From Angelakisella sp. (lineage in GTDB: Bacteria > Bacillota > Clostridia > Oscillospirales > Ruminococcaceae), in NCBI GenBank assembly GCA_020024555.1, contig JAHHTQ010000006.1:19999-83998 (forward strand): a stretch of 64,000 nucleotides of DNA, written 5' to 3'. Shown in pieces: positions 10,001 through 18,711 of the stretch. The number at the start of each line of letters is the position of its first letter. Position 1 is the first letter of the stretch. A program made the position numbers and the translations under genes. The notes beneath the pieces were generated by a model, which was not told the origin of the DNA, did no database searches, and saw only the letters and a program-made list of their open reading frames with translations.

Positions 10001-12699
10001 TGAAAAATTCGTTGGGTGATAAATTTGCCACAGATGAAACAATCGCTAATACAAATATAGTTACCGTATCAGGTTCAAAGATTAAAGATACTGTAATCGT
10101 AGGCAATAGTTTTAATTTTAAATTAGTATCAAACAAAGCTGAAGATTATAATTTCAAAGACGGAAAATACGAAGAAACAGTTACTGTTAAAGCGGAAACT
10201 CAAAATTTCAAAAATATTAAAATTGAAGTAAAAGTAATAGTTACACAAAGAGATAAGGTTACTTTTGATTTGAGTAAAGTTAAGGTAGAAAACAAAGTTT
10301 ATGACGCCAATAAGGTTGTAGTTATCGGTAAACCTATAACCAATGGTTATACGGGCGCGGTAACAATGGAAATCAGTAAAGACAATAAGGTTCTTACCGA
10401 ATTGCCAAAAGATGCCGGTAAATATAAATTAAGATATATTGTTGATGACCATACTTTTTATGGTATAAGTGAGTATATTGATTTTGAGATTACACCAAAA
10501 CCACTTAAATTTGACGGTTCAGCTATGAAGATTGAAAAAATTTATGACGGTACGAAGAAGATAACAAATTCTATATCGGGCAATATTGGAATAAACGGTA
10601 TTGTCGGAAAAGAAAATGTTACTCTGAAATACGTAATTTCAAAAGATGCAGAATTTGATACAGAGAAACCTCATACAGCGAATAAAACCATTGCGCTAAG
10701 CAATAATGTTGCAGAAACGTATTTGGAGGGCAAAGACAAATCAAACTATGTAATTAATGACTATTCAATATCAAATGTAAAAATGGTTATTAATAAAGCA
10801 ACGCCTCAAATTAAATGGGGAAAAGATACTCAAAAACAAACTTTGGTATATACAGGTGAAATTGTAAAAATAATTCCGCCAACAGTTGTTTTACCAACAG
10901 GTAATTATACAGGCAGTATAAATTATTCGTACAGAGTATCGGGTTCTAATGGCGCATATATTAATAATTTGCCAATAAATGCAGGTGTTTATGAAGTTAA
11001 AGCAAGTATTCCCGAAAGTGAATATTATAATTCGGCTGTAAGTGGCGAAGTTATGACATTGACTGTTAAAAAATCCGCAGCTCCCACACTACCGCAAGAT
11101 ATTGGCGGACACTTCTCTTATGATAAACATTTGGATAACTTTACTTTTACAGTAGATAAAATCAGCGGCGCTGAGTATAGTTCAGACAGTAAAATTTGGA
11201 AAGACAGTAATGTATTTGAAAACTTAAAGGAAGATACAAAATATACTTTCTATGTTCGTATTAAAGAAACAGAAAATATTTTAGTAGGCGCAGTAAAATC
11301 CATTACTGTAAAATCACCTAAGCCAATTACAAAATCACCTATGATTACACCGAACGGAGGTAAATATACTTCTCCGCAAAAAGTAGTTATAGATTGCAAG
11401 CCGAATACAACTATTTACTATACATTGGACGGCAGCGACCCCAGTGACGCAACTAACAGAAACAGACTAAGCAGTAAAACAAGCGTAACGCTAAAAGTTG
11501 TTGACAGTACAACCATACGCGCAATAGCTGTTGAAAATATAGCAAAAATACCCAGCGTAGAGTCAGTGGCGCTGTTTGCTATGAACAGAGACAGATATGA
11601 GGAAAGAACAAAGAGTTATGACCTGAAAGACAGTTCGTTACCTGAAAGTTTGAAAGATTTGGGATATCATAGCGCAAGACAGGTTGAGAAGGCTCTTCAA
11701 AATGGTATAAAAGACATATTTGGAAATGATTTTGGTAAATCGTTCAAGACACAAGACGTTAAGTTGCAATACAGAATAAACACCGGCTCATTGGGTAATG
11801 AAGAAAAATGGGTAGATGCCACACCTTCACATTTTGCAAACGGTGGTATCACAATAGAGCTACCTTATCCAAAAGGCACAGGCAAAAATACGCATGACTT
11901 TAAAGTTGCCCATATGTTTACATCAACATCAATAGACGATAAGTATAAAGCGGGTGATATAGAATATCCGTTTGTTCAAAAGACATCGGATACGCTTAGA
12001 TTTACAGTTAATGGCTTATCTCCGATAATGATTACATGGAAAACGATTGATACAGACAATAATGGCGGAAACAGTGGCGGAAGCACAGGCGGAAGCGGTG
12101 GCAGCTATGATTATGACGAAAGTGAAAAAGAAAATGAGTTTTGGGAAGTTCTTGAAGAAAGAATAAATGAGTCTAAATATGGCGACACAATAAAGGTAGA
12201 TGCTGATGAATTCCATAAATTACCTGTTTCAGTAATGAATGCAATTCTTGTAAAACCAGGTGTCAAAGTAGTTATAGAGTGGAGTGAAGGAAAACCTATC
12301 GTTCTTACTTCACGAAATGCTTTGACAGAGCAAAACCGTATTTATTATCCTCTTTCCTATCTTGCTGATTTAAGGCTTGATAGAGATGTTCCGAATTACA
12401 CAAAACCGGAAACAGACAACTCTTATAAACCCGAAATACCAAGCAGTAAAGTTGAAGAAACAAGCAAACCGGAAATAAGCGAGTCTTCTTCAAGCGCAGA
12501 AGAAAGCAGTAAACCGATAGAGGAATCAAAACCCGAATCGGTAACATCTAAATCGGAAAGTTCAGAAGAAACAATGACACCTGAAAAAGAAGAAAATAAA
12601 TCAGGTAATTCGGCTGCTTACATAGCACTTATACTTGCGGGTGTTTTGGGAGTATCAGGCGTACTGTTCAATCTGCTTAATAAAAAACGCAAACATTAA
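7045..12699 (+). CDS. Giant MBG/YDG-repeat surface protein, membrane-anchored
   Basis: An 1884-residue secreted protein. Residues 1-25 form a signal peptide. Residues about 60-380 look like a beta-helix adhesin or pectate-lyase-like region (TIIGQGHTLGLG). From about 400 on come Ig-like domains, with YDG/MBG repeats opening at about residues 626 (VYDGQEK), 795 (VYDGKQK), 1082 (VYDANK) and 1164 (IYDGTKK). A chitobiase C-terminal-like domain (YYTLDGSDPSDA) lies at about 1430-1515. The tail has a Gly/Ser linker, a Ser/Glu/Lys/Pro-rich stalk, a membrane segment at about 1855-1877 and a basic end (NKKRKH). There is no LPxTG motif, so it should be held by the membrane helix rather than by sortase. 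It is probably an adhesin or glycan-binding stalk protein; the ligand is unknown. The tail plan is shared with the protein at 37165-42990. Confidence 0.85.
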   Translation: MKRILGLILTFAIIANQVAVVGFAESKANELPLTALGTSNVLHSTKEKLSTRQQSAQRTVNTWDDFKNALADSTVDTIIFNNTIENYRPENGDEALMINHPVTIIGQGHTLGLGYGGIILGDDVTFKDIGINFNNNVRNAIIANGYSLTLDNVKNKSARLSLHIFAGGITDYNSPGATPPAMGNYGQIILKNRSEVGNIYAGSMSDVGVNPDTSQPLPEKPNDFTGNVDIKIENKGADKIGAIYATGAREDRRGGNPDGMMEDRASYKVSGNVTINIQTVKSLDIYPKTGGINNASIIYDESTGSKSTVTLYDNLDNVEIIKGHLALSSNKDTEINKIAVSNNAVIDLAGITKNITVNDFEGGGDLVLGTNQTLNITGNVTDTTRVGIGGIFSDKSTDKPQKNGHKYIAAINSQDSSFVLLPHSSSPNDKFNKDGQGNWTVNTDATTPPTSDVLLSEFSIDDKNKSVNIDDFKADGIGFKVKTKIADSGKQGTFEEVNIKYNIKVFSQTYNGSSDGSGAAEFPILNMTVYQESSMDGTGLDTISLYCNDPEQEIYAGTYTITIIPNTPQGTSLKETVVLEITNAGDTAHTHNWTYTAKGNVITANCSDVQCPVKTATITVDAPTDLVYDGQEKVAVATSSTPEIKVPTVVYKKNKNEVLQSAPINPGTYSANITIGNATATVSFDITKKGAPTLAEITQNVYKTETSVKVVNINKDMPSDAGKLSYRVDNVPSGVTNINFADNNMTFNVSGIKADSSITVPVIITSEYYLDTTRDVTIIFKDRTIDITNVKPQNSVYDGKQKTGYTGAPTADGVNADNFVVNYTGILSTNYPTTTVMPKDAGNYNVVFSVKGTDIQSTPIAFEITNATPTIIWNPNTQSLPLGSDASKIKKPTVTLVNNENFEGAVDYRYRKYGTNGAFTDEFPNAIGKYEVEASVSAFKNYNEAKNKTNLILDITKNVAEYSVKAEYITKYTDTAEHSVDLTEALKNSLGDKFATDETIANTNIVTVSGSKIKDTVIVGNSFNFKLVSNKAEDYNFKDGKYEETVTVKAETQNFKNIKIEVKVIVTQRDKVTFDLSKVKVENKVYDANKVVVIGKPITNGYTGAVTMEISKDNKVLTELPKDAGKYKLRYIVDDHTFYGISEYIDFEITPKPLKFDGSAMKIEKIYDGTKKITNSISGNIGINGIVGKENVTLKYVISKDAEFDTEKPHTANKTIALSNNVAETYLEGKDKSNYVINDYSISNVKMVINKATPQIKWGKDTQKQTLVYTGEIVKIIPPTVVLPTGNYTGSINYSYRVSGSNGAYINNLPINAGVYEVKASIPESEYYNSAVSGEVMTLTVKKSAAPTLPQDIGGHFSYDKHLDNFTFTVDKISGAEYSSDSKIWKDSNVFENLKEDTKYTFYVRIKETENILVGAVKSITVKSPKPITKSPMITPNGGKYTSPQKVVIDCKPNTTIYYTLDGSDPSDATNRNRLSSKTSVTLKVVDSTTIRAIAVENIAKIPSVESVALFAMNRDRYEERTKSYDLKDSSLPESLKDLGYHSARQVEKALQNGIKDIFGNDFGKSFKTQDVKLQYRINTGSLGNEEKWVDATPSHFANGGITIELPYPKGTGKNTHDFKVAHMFTSTSIDDKYKAGDIEYPFVQKTSDTLRFTVNGLSPIMITWKTIDTDNNGGNSGGSTGGSGGSYDYDESEKENEFWEVLEERINESKYGDTIKVDADEFHKLPVSVMNAILVKPGVKVVIEWSEGKPIVLTSRNALTEQNRIYYPLSYLADLRLDRDVPNYTKPETDNSYKPEIPSSKVEETSKPEISESSSSAEESSKPIEESKPESVTSKSESSEETMTPEKEENKSGNSAAYIALILAGVLGVSGVLFNLLNKKRKH

Positions 12700-12734
12700 A
12701 AAACGAAGATAATGATTAATTTTATTATCTAAAA

Positions 12735-12773
12735 TAAAAAATCACAGATTGTATTGCAGTCTGTGATTTTTTG
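12735..12773. terminator. Bidirectional rho-independent terminator
   Basis: The stem AATCACAGA / TCTGTGATT is flanked by A and T tracts, between the surface-protein gene and the leftward gene ending at 12839. Confidence 0.88.
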
Positions 12774-12838
12774 TTATATTGAGTTTAATAACGATGATTT
12801 TATTTCCATTATGAGTTTTATTAATTCGTTACCTTTAA

Positions 12839-13339
12839 TTATTTATAATCAATAAAATCAATAACGGAGAAATGTTTTGGATTTATGTATTTGATACCGT
12901 CATCTATCAAATAAAAACTTTCAAAATCAAAAGATATGTTTTCATTAGTCATAAAATCATCGTCAATCCAAACAATATCCGAAAACAAAGCGGTGTCGGA
13001 ACAAAAGAGTATTTTATCATTGAACGAATTTACGGAAATATACTTCATATTATATGCTTTGGTATCTTGTTTGAATGCGCCGACATATTTATCCAAAACA
13101 AAAGCAATTTGATAGTTGGACGAAACATATGCAATAATATCCTCTTTTTTTGGATTTTGCAAATCACGGATATAGTTTATTTGCGGATTATAATACACAG
13201 TTATCCAATTAAAACCTATTTGATATGTGTCATTTTCAACAAAATAATTTTCACTTATAAATTCAAGCATACCGCTCAAAGAAATTATATTTATATCTGT
13301 AACTTTGATTTCTTTAATATATTTACTTATATCTGTCAT
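12839..13339 (-). CDS. Uncharacterised small acidic protein
   Basis: A 166-residue soluble protein with no signal peptide or membrane helix and no recognised domain. An upstream GTG (13354) is in frame, but I prefer ATG at 13339. The GGGTGAT sequence seven bases before it is a good ribosome site and would otherwise be inside the coding sequence. Size, acidity and stand-alone placement resemble immunity-type proteins found elsewhere in this window, which is only a suggestion. Confidence 0.6.
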   Translation of the reverse strand: MTDISKYIKEIKVTDINIISLSGMLEFISENYFVENDTYQIGFNWITVYYNPQINYIRDLQNPKKEDIIAYVSSNYQIAFVLDKYVGAFKQDTKAYNMKYISVNSFNDKILFCSDTALFSDIVWIDDDFMTNENISFDFESFYLIDDGIKYINPKHFSVIDFIDYK

Positions 13340-13527
13340 TTTTGCATCACCCACTTTTTTTATATTATAATATAAAAGAAAATCAGTGTCTATATTTATG
13401 TAAAACTATGTATTTTATAAAAATAAAACGAAGTACGAACCTATAAAGATTTCATACTTCGTTTGTAAAATTGGAGAATTAAAAATGATTGAAAGTAAAA
13501 TAAATAAGAAATTTTATATTTTGTAAA

Positions 13528-13986
13528 TTAAGATATCGAATATTCTTTATCTGTATTCTCGGTTTTGTTATAATCTTTGGAGACAGCTGAGATTATAACA
13601 TTGAATAAAAAACACAAACCAATAGTCAATAAAATATGACCGATACCTGCCAAACCACCTATCATATGGTCTATAAAGCTTGGTATTTGCAACATAAACA
13701 GTTGGTAGATTCCTCTTGCCGCCATAAAGAAAAGTGACATAGACAGTCCAAGATTATAAAAAATCATAAATTTCTTAAAGTTTTTGTGTTTATTAACAGA
13801 AAATACTTTCATAAAAATAGGAATAATAAAGAAAAGCGCCGAACCTAAAATTATAGCATGTGCATGGAAATAGCTTAGAGTTGTAGTACCTGTAAAATTT
13901 GTATAATAAGCCACTTCATGATTAAACAGTCCCATAAAAAGACCTATTATTAAATATGTTATTGAGATATAGTACATTTTTTTCAT
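13528..13986 (-). CDS. DUF2871 membrane protein
   Basis: A 152-residue protein with four hydrophobic helices. The HAHAIILGSALFFIIP and IGGLAGIGHILLTIG patterns, plus the FYNLGL stretch, match DUF2871. The conserved histidines (HAHA, GH) hint at metal or heme contact, but the function is unknown. It is divergent from the HxlR regulator at 14138, and the pair is probably regulator and target. GGGAGG ribosome site. Confidence 0.8.
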   Translation of the reverse strand: MKKMYYISITYLIIGLFMGLFNHEVAYYTNFTGTTTLSYFHAHAIILGSALFFIIPIFMKVFSVNKHKNFKKFMIFYNLGLSMSLFFMAARGIYQLFMLQIPSFIDHMIGGLAGIGHILLTIGLCFLFNVIISAVSKDYNKTENTDKEYSIS

Positions 13987-14042
13987 ACTATGATATCCTC
14001 CCTTTAAAAAAAATATTATTTATAGATTACACTATTTTGTAA

Positions 14043-14064
14043 AAAAAGTAAGTAGGCACTTTTT
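14043..14064. promoter_or_regulatory. Possible HxlR operator
   Basis: AAAAAGT at 14043-14049 and ACTTTTT at 14058-14064 form an inverted repeat in the DUF2871/HxlR divergent promoter region. HxlR regulators often bind such sites beside their own gene. The match is short and AT-rich. Confidence 0.35.
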
Positions 14065-14137
14065 GGTGCGTATATGATATTGAATTTTTAGCAATATGAT
14101 TTATAATTTTGATAATACTATATTGAGGTGATTTAAA

Positions 14138-14506
14138 ATGCCGGATAAAAGGATAAATAAGGTAAGTTGTGATAATTATAAATGTGAGATAGAGATTACT
14201 TTGGAAGTATTAAGCGGAAAATGGAAAGCATTGATTATTTGGAATTTATATCAACATACTATAATCAGATATAATGAATTTAAGAGAATTATACCCGAGA
14301 TTACACAAAAGATGTTGACGCAACAATTAAAAGAACTTGAAAAATATAAACTTATTTCCAGAAAAGATTATTTTTCAAATCCTCCAAAGGTTGAATATAC
14401 TCTGACAGAAATCGGAAAATCACTTATTCCGATTATGAAAGATATGGACAAATGGGGAAAAGAATATATAAAAATTTATAATGAGGAAAAAGATAATATA
14501 AATTAA
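14138..14506 (+). CDS. HxlR family winged-helix transcriptional regulator
   Basis: A 122-residue protein that is almost wholly one HxlR domain. It has LSGKWKALIIWNL, RYNEFKRIIPEITQKMLTQQLKELE (recognition helix region) and a YTLTEIGKSL wing. A cysteine precedes the first helix (C16). In redox- or electrophile-sensing members such as YodB a similarly placed cysteine is the sensor, so this one may respond to thiol stress. It is divergent from DUF2871, its likely target. A GAGGTGA ribosome site precedes ATG. Confidence 0.9.
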   Translation: MPDKRINKVSCDNYKCEIEITLEVLSGKWKALIIWNLYQHTIIRYNEFKRIIPEITQKMLTQQLKELEKYKLISRKDYFSNPPKVEYTLTEIGKSLIPIMKDMDKWGKEYIKIYNEEKDNIN

Positions 14507-14578
14507 CAATTAAACTGACATAAAAAATAATGTATAAAATTTCAGGTGATATTTTTGATAGTTTACATAGCAACTATC

Positions 14579-14607
14579 TTGACAATTGGAAAACAATATA
14601 GTACAAT
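14579..14607 (+). promoter_or_regulatory. Strong orphan sigma-A promoter in a 597-bp gap
   Basis: TTGACA and TACAAT are separated by 17 bases. No gene follows until the chemoreceptor at 15104, nearly 500 bases downstream. A weak GTTGTT/AACAAC hairpin follows near 14640-14665. It could give the chemoreceptor a long leader or drive a small RNA. Nothing else is recognised in 14507-15103. Confidence 0.45.
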
Positions 14608-15103
14608 AATAAAAATTGTAATGTTCTTATAAAAATTGTTGTTTTTTTATTAAGTAACAACGAACTTGAATTTTAATATTTTTTTCATTATACTTGTATA
14701 TTTATTCTTTTTATAACAAACAGATGTACTATTTTAAGATATTGAATATAAAGTAGTATTGGATATAAAACAGTAACAATAAAATCAAAATAATTGATTA
14801 AGTTTAACTGTTTATAAAAAAAATAGTTTTTTTTAATAAATACCTATTGATTTTTGAAAGTTGTTAATATATAATAATCTCCGTCCATTTGTAATAAATT
14901 GTCAAAAAAAGTTGAAAAAGTAAAAAATTTGTCAAAATATTCATTCCTATATATTCGACAAATTGTATTTTTCATATAAATTAAATTTAAATGAGAAGAA
15001 TTACTTATCTATGTTTATAAATGAATTTGTATAATTAATTCTTTTTATTATATGATTTTATAAAAAAACATAAATATTTTTTTGAGAAGGAAGTGAAGCA
15101 TTA

Positions 15104-17164
15104 ATGTCTTTAAGACAGAAGAATGTATCTGAAAAAGGTAAAGGTACATCTAGATTAGGTTTAAACGGAAAACTTGTGGTAGGTATTGTTGTTCCCCTTG
15201 TAGCAATTTTATGTGTATTGGCAATTGTGCTCACAATTCAAGTTTCAAATGTTGTATCCAAAATAAAAGCGAATAACATTCAAAACCAAATTGTAGCCGC
15301 TTCTGTTCAGGTTGATGAGTATTTTGAAAAATTTTTTACTATCGAAAATATTATTAAGGGTCAAGATACCATTAGTCAAATGCTATTGGAATCGGAACAG
15401 GGTCCGTCAGATTTCAAATTTACTGATTCAACGGTATATGCAAATGTTTTGGCTTCTTTAAAAGATTATAAATCTGTGCTTGGCAGCGAAGTAAAAAATA
15501 TCTGGATAACAGGTATAAAAAACAATCAGGTATTGCTTGCGGAAGGATATATTGAGGAAGGCAGTTTCTCCGTAACAGAGAGGGAATGGTATAAGTTAAT
15601 ACAAGAAAACCCCGGTAAAAGTGTTTTGACAGCTGCATATAAAGATGCAGATACAGGTAATATGGTTGTTACTGCGGCAAGTCCATATTACAATTCTTCA
15701 AATAAATTGGTTGCTATTATTGGTATTGATATAGGACTTGATGAACTGACAGCTTTCTTGAATAAAATTAAAGTTGGTGAAACAGGGTATGTAACTATTT
15801 ATGATTCTGCGAAAAATATAATTTATCATAAAGACCCTGAATTAATTATGACAAATCTTCGCAATATAGAGTATTCTGATAATATAAAGACATCGCTTGA
15901 AAATCAGCAGACAAGTGATTTTATAAAGTATCAACGTGGTAAAATTACCAATTACGGCAGTACAATATATTTGAATACAATTAACTGGACAGTGCTTGGT
16001 TGTATGCCACAAAAAGAGTATTTGAAAGACACAGTATTTGTTGTAGCTACAACAGTATTGGGATTTATAATTTGCACTGCTATTCTTGTTTTAATTTGTA
16101 TTGCTTCCGGCAAAAAAATTGTAAAACCATTACAAATACTTAATTCAGCCGCAAGCGAATTTGCAAAAGGTAATTTGGATATCCCTATACATAAAACAAC
16201 AGATGACGAAATAGGCGACTTAACAGATGTCTTTATAAATACGCAAAGAGTACTAAAAGACATTATTTCGGATATTGGTTATGTATTGAAAGAACTATCA
16301 AATAAAAATCTTCAAGTATCAACAAGCGCTCACTATCAAGGTGACTTTGTGCAAATTAAAGAATATTTGAATACAATTACTTTGAGTATGAATAATGTTA
16401 TGTCATTAATTAGCGCTACGTCAGTACAAGTAGATATTGGCGCAAATCAGATAGCTTTCACTTCACAATCCTTGGCAGATGGCGCAACAGAGCAGGCAAG
16501 CGCAGTAGAAGAACTTGCAGCTACAATTAATGAAGTATCTGAACAAATGAACAAAATGGCGCAAGATGCAAATTTGGCAAGCGAAAAAGCAAATGAAGTT
16601 GGACAAGATGTTCAAAATAGCAGTGATAAGATGGAACTGATGATGCAGGCAATGGAACGCATAGACCAATCATCTAACGAAATTCAAAAAATCATCAAGG
16701 CTATTGAAGATATAGCATTCCAAACAAATATTTTGGCGCTTAACGCGGCGGTAGAAGCGGCGAGAGCGGGCACTGCCGGTAAAGGTTTTGGCGTAGTTGC
16801 CGATGAAGTCAGAAATCTTGCAGGAAAGTCAGCAGAAGCATCAAAAACAACATCAACACTTATATCAAATTCACTTAATGCCGTAAAAGACGGTATGTTA
16901 CTTGCAAGGGAAGCAACAGAGTCATTGATTCATGCAGTTGGTGATGTGCAGACAGTAGCGCAGAATGTAAACGATGTATCTAATGATTTGCAAATTCATT
17001 CAAAATCTATGCAAGAATTGACATACGGTGTTGATCAAATTTCAAGCGTTGTTCAAACAAACTCAGCAACATCAGAAGAAAGCGCAGCGGCAAGCGAAGA
17101 ACTGTCGGCGCAGGCAAATTCCCTAAAACAAATGATGTCTGAATTTAAACTGAAAAATCAATAA
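15104..17164 (+). CDS. Methyl-accepting chemotaxis protein with dCache sensor
   Basis: A 686-residue transducer. It has a membrane helix at about 24-50 and an extracellular double-Cache-type domain at about 55-300 (SPYYNSSNKLVAIIGIDI is typical). A second helix lies at about 311-335, followed by a HAMP domain to about 390 and a cytoplasmic signalling domain. The hairpin tip contains AFQTNILALNAAVEAARAG and GFGVVADEVRNLAGKSAEAS, the CheA/CheW contact region. Cache domains usually bind amino acids, organic acids or amines; the ligand is unknown. It stands alone in the genome context with its own terminator. GGAAG ribosome site. Confidence 0.96.
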   Translation: MSLRQKNVSEKGKGTSRLGLNGKLVVGIVVPLVAILCVLAIVLTIQVSNVVSKIKANNIQNQIVAASVQVDEYFEKFFTIENIIKGQDTISQMLLESEQGPSDFKFTDSTVYANVLASLKDYKSVLGSEVKNIWITGIKNNQVLLAEGYIEEGSFSVTEREWYKLIQENPGKSVLTAAYKDADTGNMVVTAASPYYNSSNKLVAIIGIDIGLDELTAFLNKIKVGETGYVTIYDSAKNIIYHKDPELIMTNLRNIEYSDNIKTSLENQQTSDFIKYQRGKITNYGSTIYLNTINWTVLGCMPQKEYLKDTVFVVATTVLGFIICTAILVLICIASGKKIVKPLQILNSAASEFAKGNLDIPIHKTTDDEIGDLTDVFINTQRVLKDIISDIGYVLKELSNKNLQVSTSAHYQGDFVQIKEYLNTITLSMNNVMSLISATSVQVDIGANQIAFTSQSLADGATEQASAVEELAATINEVSEQMNKMAQDANLASEKANEVGQDVQNSSDKMELMMQAMERIDQSSNEIQKIIKAIEDIAFQTNILALNAAVEAARAGTAGKGFGVVADEVRNLAGKSAEASKTTSTLISNSLNAVKDGMLLAREATESLIHAVGDVQTVAQNVNDVSNDLQIHSKSMQELTYGVDQISSVVQTNSATSEESAAASEELSAQANSLKQMMSEFKLKNQ

Positions 17165-17174
17165 GTGGTAATTT

Positions 17175-17217
17175 AAAGAACCAAAACTGTAAGATTAAAA
17201 CAATTTTGGTTCTTTTT
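17175..17217. terminator. Rho-independent terminator
   Basis: AAAGAACCAAAA pairs with TTTTGGTTCTTT, followed by a T tract. It ends the chemoreceptor gene and could serve the leftward hydrolase gene too. Confidence 0.85.
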
Positions 17218-17281
17218 TTGTAATATTAAACATAAGTAAAAGACTACTGATATGTACGTCTTTTGTTTTTATGTAATTAAT

Positions 17282-18430
17282 TTAATTTTTTATATAATTT
17301 AGCCAACTGATAGTAGTATCAAGAGCTAATTTTGTATTTCCGCATTGACAATGATTTGATGCGTATTCTTTTTCTGTAAACAGCCTGTAAGTTATGGACT
17401 TTGCATTTGCGAGACTGTCTATTTCTTTTTTGTATAGCTCCCAACTGATAAAGTGGTCATCTTTACCATGCAAAATCAATATATCTTGCTCAATTTTATC
17501 AGCCACATTTAATATTTGAAAATCGTTTATTTTAGTAAGATAGTCGTATGGGGTTTTGGCATCATAGGCATACATTCCGTGATTAAATACCCATTCCATA
17601 AACGGATCTTTTTTTATTTCACTGTTCATAATTGAGTTTATTATGGATTTTGCTTTTAGTTTTAGCAATAATGCAAAAAATGTTTTTATGGGTTTTGGTA
17701 AGTCGTATAAACAAATATCCAAAAAATTTGGAAATACTGACCAAGCCACAATATGCGTTATTCTTTTTTCAAAAGCCGCCGCGCGTGGCGCAAGCATTCC
17801 ACCAAGCGAGACTCCCATAATAATGACATTATCCAAATTAAAATAATCAAGTATTTGTTTAACAGGTTTTTCCCATTGATATGTAAATTTTTTACCCTGT
17901 ACCCTTAAAACCCCGCCTTGTCCTGGACCTTCAAAAAGATAGACATCATAGCCTTTTTCAGCCAAATACAGCATTGGGAAAAATAATTCTTCAAAATAAC
18001 TGTCATTACCGCCATGGAAAATAATTGTTCCTTTTTTGTTTGTTTTACTTTTAGTATAGAGTATTGGCAGTTTAATATCTTCGTATGGTACTTCAAATTT
18101 TTCAACAGTACCATCATCAAAATATTTTGCATAGTATTCATAGAATAGTTTAACTGCCAGTTTGTAATATTTGATTTTATCGCTGTCACTTTCCGACATA
18201 AAAAATTCACTCATTCTATAATAGGCGATACTATTTTCAATACGGTTTTCTTTATATGCCGTATCTCCGAGAGTAATAAGTGTTTTTTTCCAGTCAGCAT
18301 TTGTTTTGATTGAATGTGAAACAGCGGAAACTTCCGAAAGCTCCCCACCGTCCCAATTTATCAAGCGGTTAAGTTGAAAGTTGTAGTTTGCATCGTCATT
18401 TAGTTTGTATAACCCAATTTTAAAATCCAT
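17282..18430 (-). CDS. Alpha/beta hydrolase
   Basis: A 382-residue cytoplasmic hydrolase. Residues about 130-380 hold the fold. HGGNDS is the oxyanion region, GVSLGG the nucleophile elbow (GxSxG), HGKDDHF carries the acid and NHCQCG the likely catalytic histidine. The N-terminal 120 residues are helical and specific to this subfamily. It should hydrolyse an ester, thioester or similar small substrate that is not identified. It is a single gene with a GAGGTG ribosome site, under a perfect palindromic operator (18456-18483) that overlaps its promoter. It is therefore probably repressed and induced by a small molecule, with the repressor gene elsewhere. Confidence 0.87.
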   Translation of the reverse strand: MDFKIGLYKLNDDANYNFQLNRLINWDGGELSEVSAVSHSIKTNADWKKTLITLGDTAYKENRIENSIAYYRMSEFFMSESDSDKIKYYKLAVKLFYEYYAKYFDDGTVEKFEVPYEDIKLPILYTKSKTNKKGTIIFHGGNDSYFEELFFPMLYLAEKGYDVYLFEGPGQGGVLRVQGKKFTYQWEKPVKQILDYFNLDNVIIMGVSLGGMLAPRAAAFEKRITHIVAWSVFPNFLDICLYDLPKPIKTFFALLLKLKAKSIINSIMNSEIKKDPFMEWVFNHGMYAYDAKTPYDYLTKINDFQILNVADKIEQDILILHGKDDHFISWELYKKEIDSLANAKSITYRLFTEKEYASNHCQCGNTKLALDTTISWLNYIKN

Positions 18431-18455
18431 ATTGCACCTCTGAAAAATATTCTAC

Positions 18456-18483
18456 CATATAGTTAGCTAGTACTAACTATATG
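18456..18483. promoter_or_regulatory. Perfect 11-bp inverted repeat, likely repressor operator
   Basis: CATATAGTTAG and CTAACTATATG are separated by six bases. The site lies just upstream of the hydrolase start, and on the minus strand it abuts a TAGAAT -10 element. The geometry fits TetR- or MarR-type repressors. No such regulator gene is adjacent. Confidence 0.6.
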
Positions 18484-18711
18484 TGATAAAAAAACTTGTT
18501 GCAGAAACAGGTTCATTACAACAAAATATAAATAACATAGCATTATTTATAATTTTTTGACAATTAACAATATATCATATAAATATTAATTTTTATACAT
18601 TTTTATTTTAATATTATTCATAATTGTTGGTAAATATTGATTAAGTTTTATTTTATGTTATAATTTTAGTATAATTTAAAAATAAATTTTTATGAAAGAT
18701 GGTGTTATTGT

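Noticed and set aside
12872..13375. 167-codon rightward open frame opposite the small acidic protein
   Set aside because: Its translation is Ile/Phe/Tyr-rich and looks like antisense of AT-rich coding DNA. The leftward frame has a good start and ribosome site.
14953..14962. TTCGACAA before the chemoreceptor as a sigma-28 promoter
   Set aside because: The -10 match is poor and no TAAA lies 15 bases upstream, although a motility promoter would be expected for this gene.
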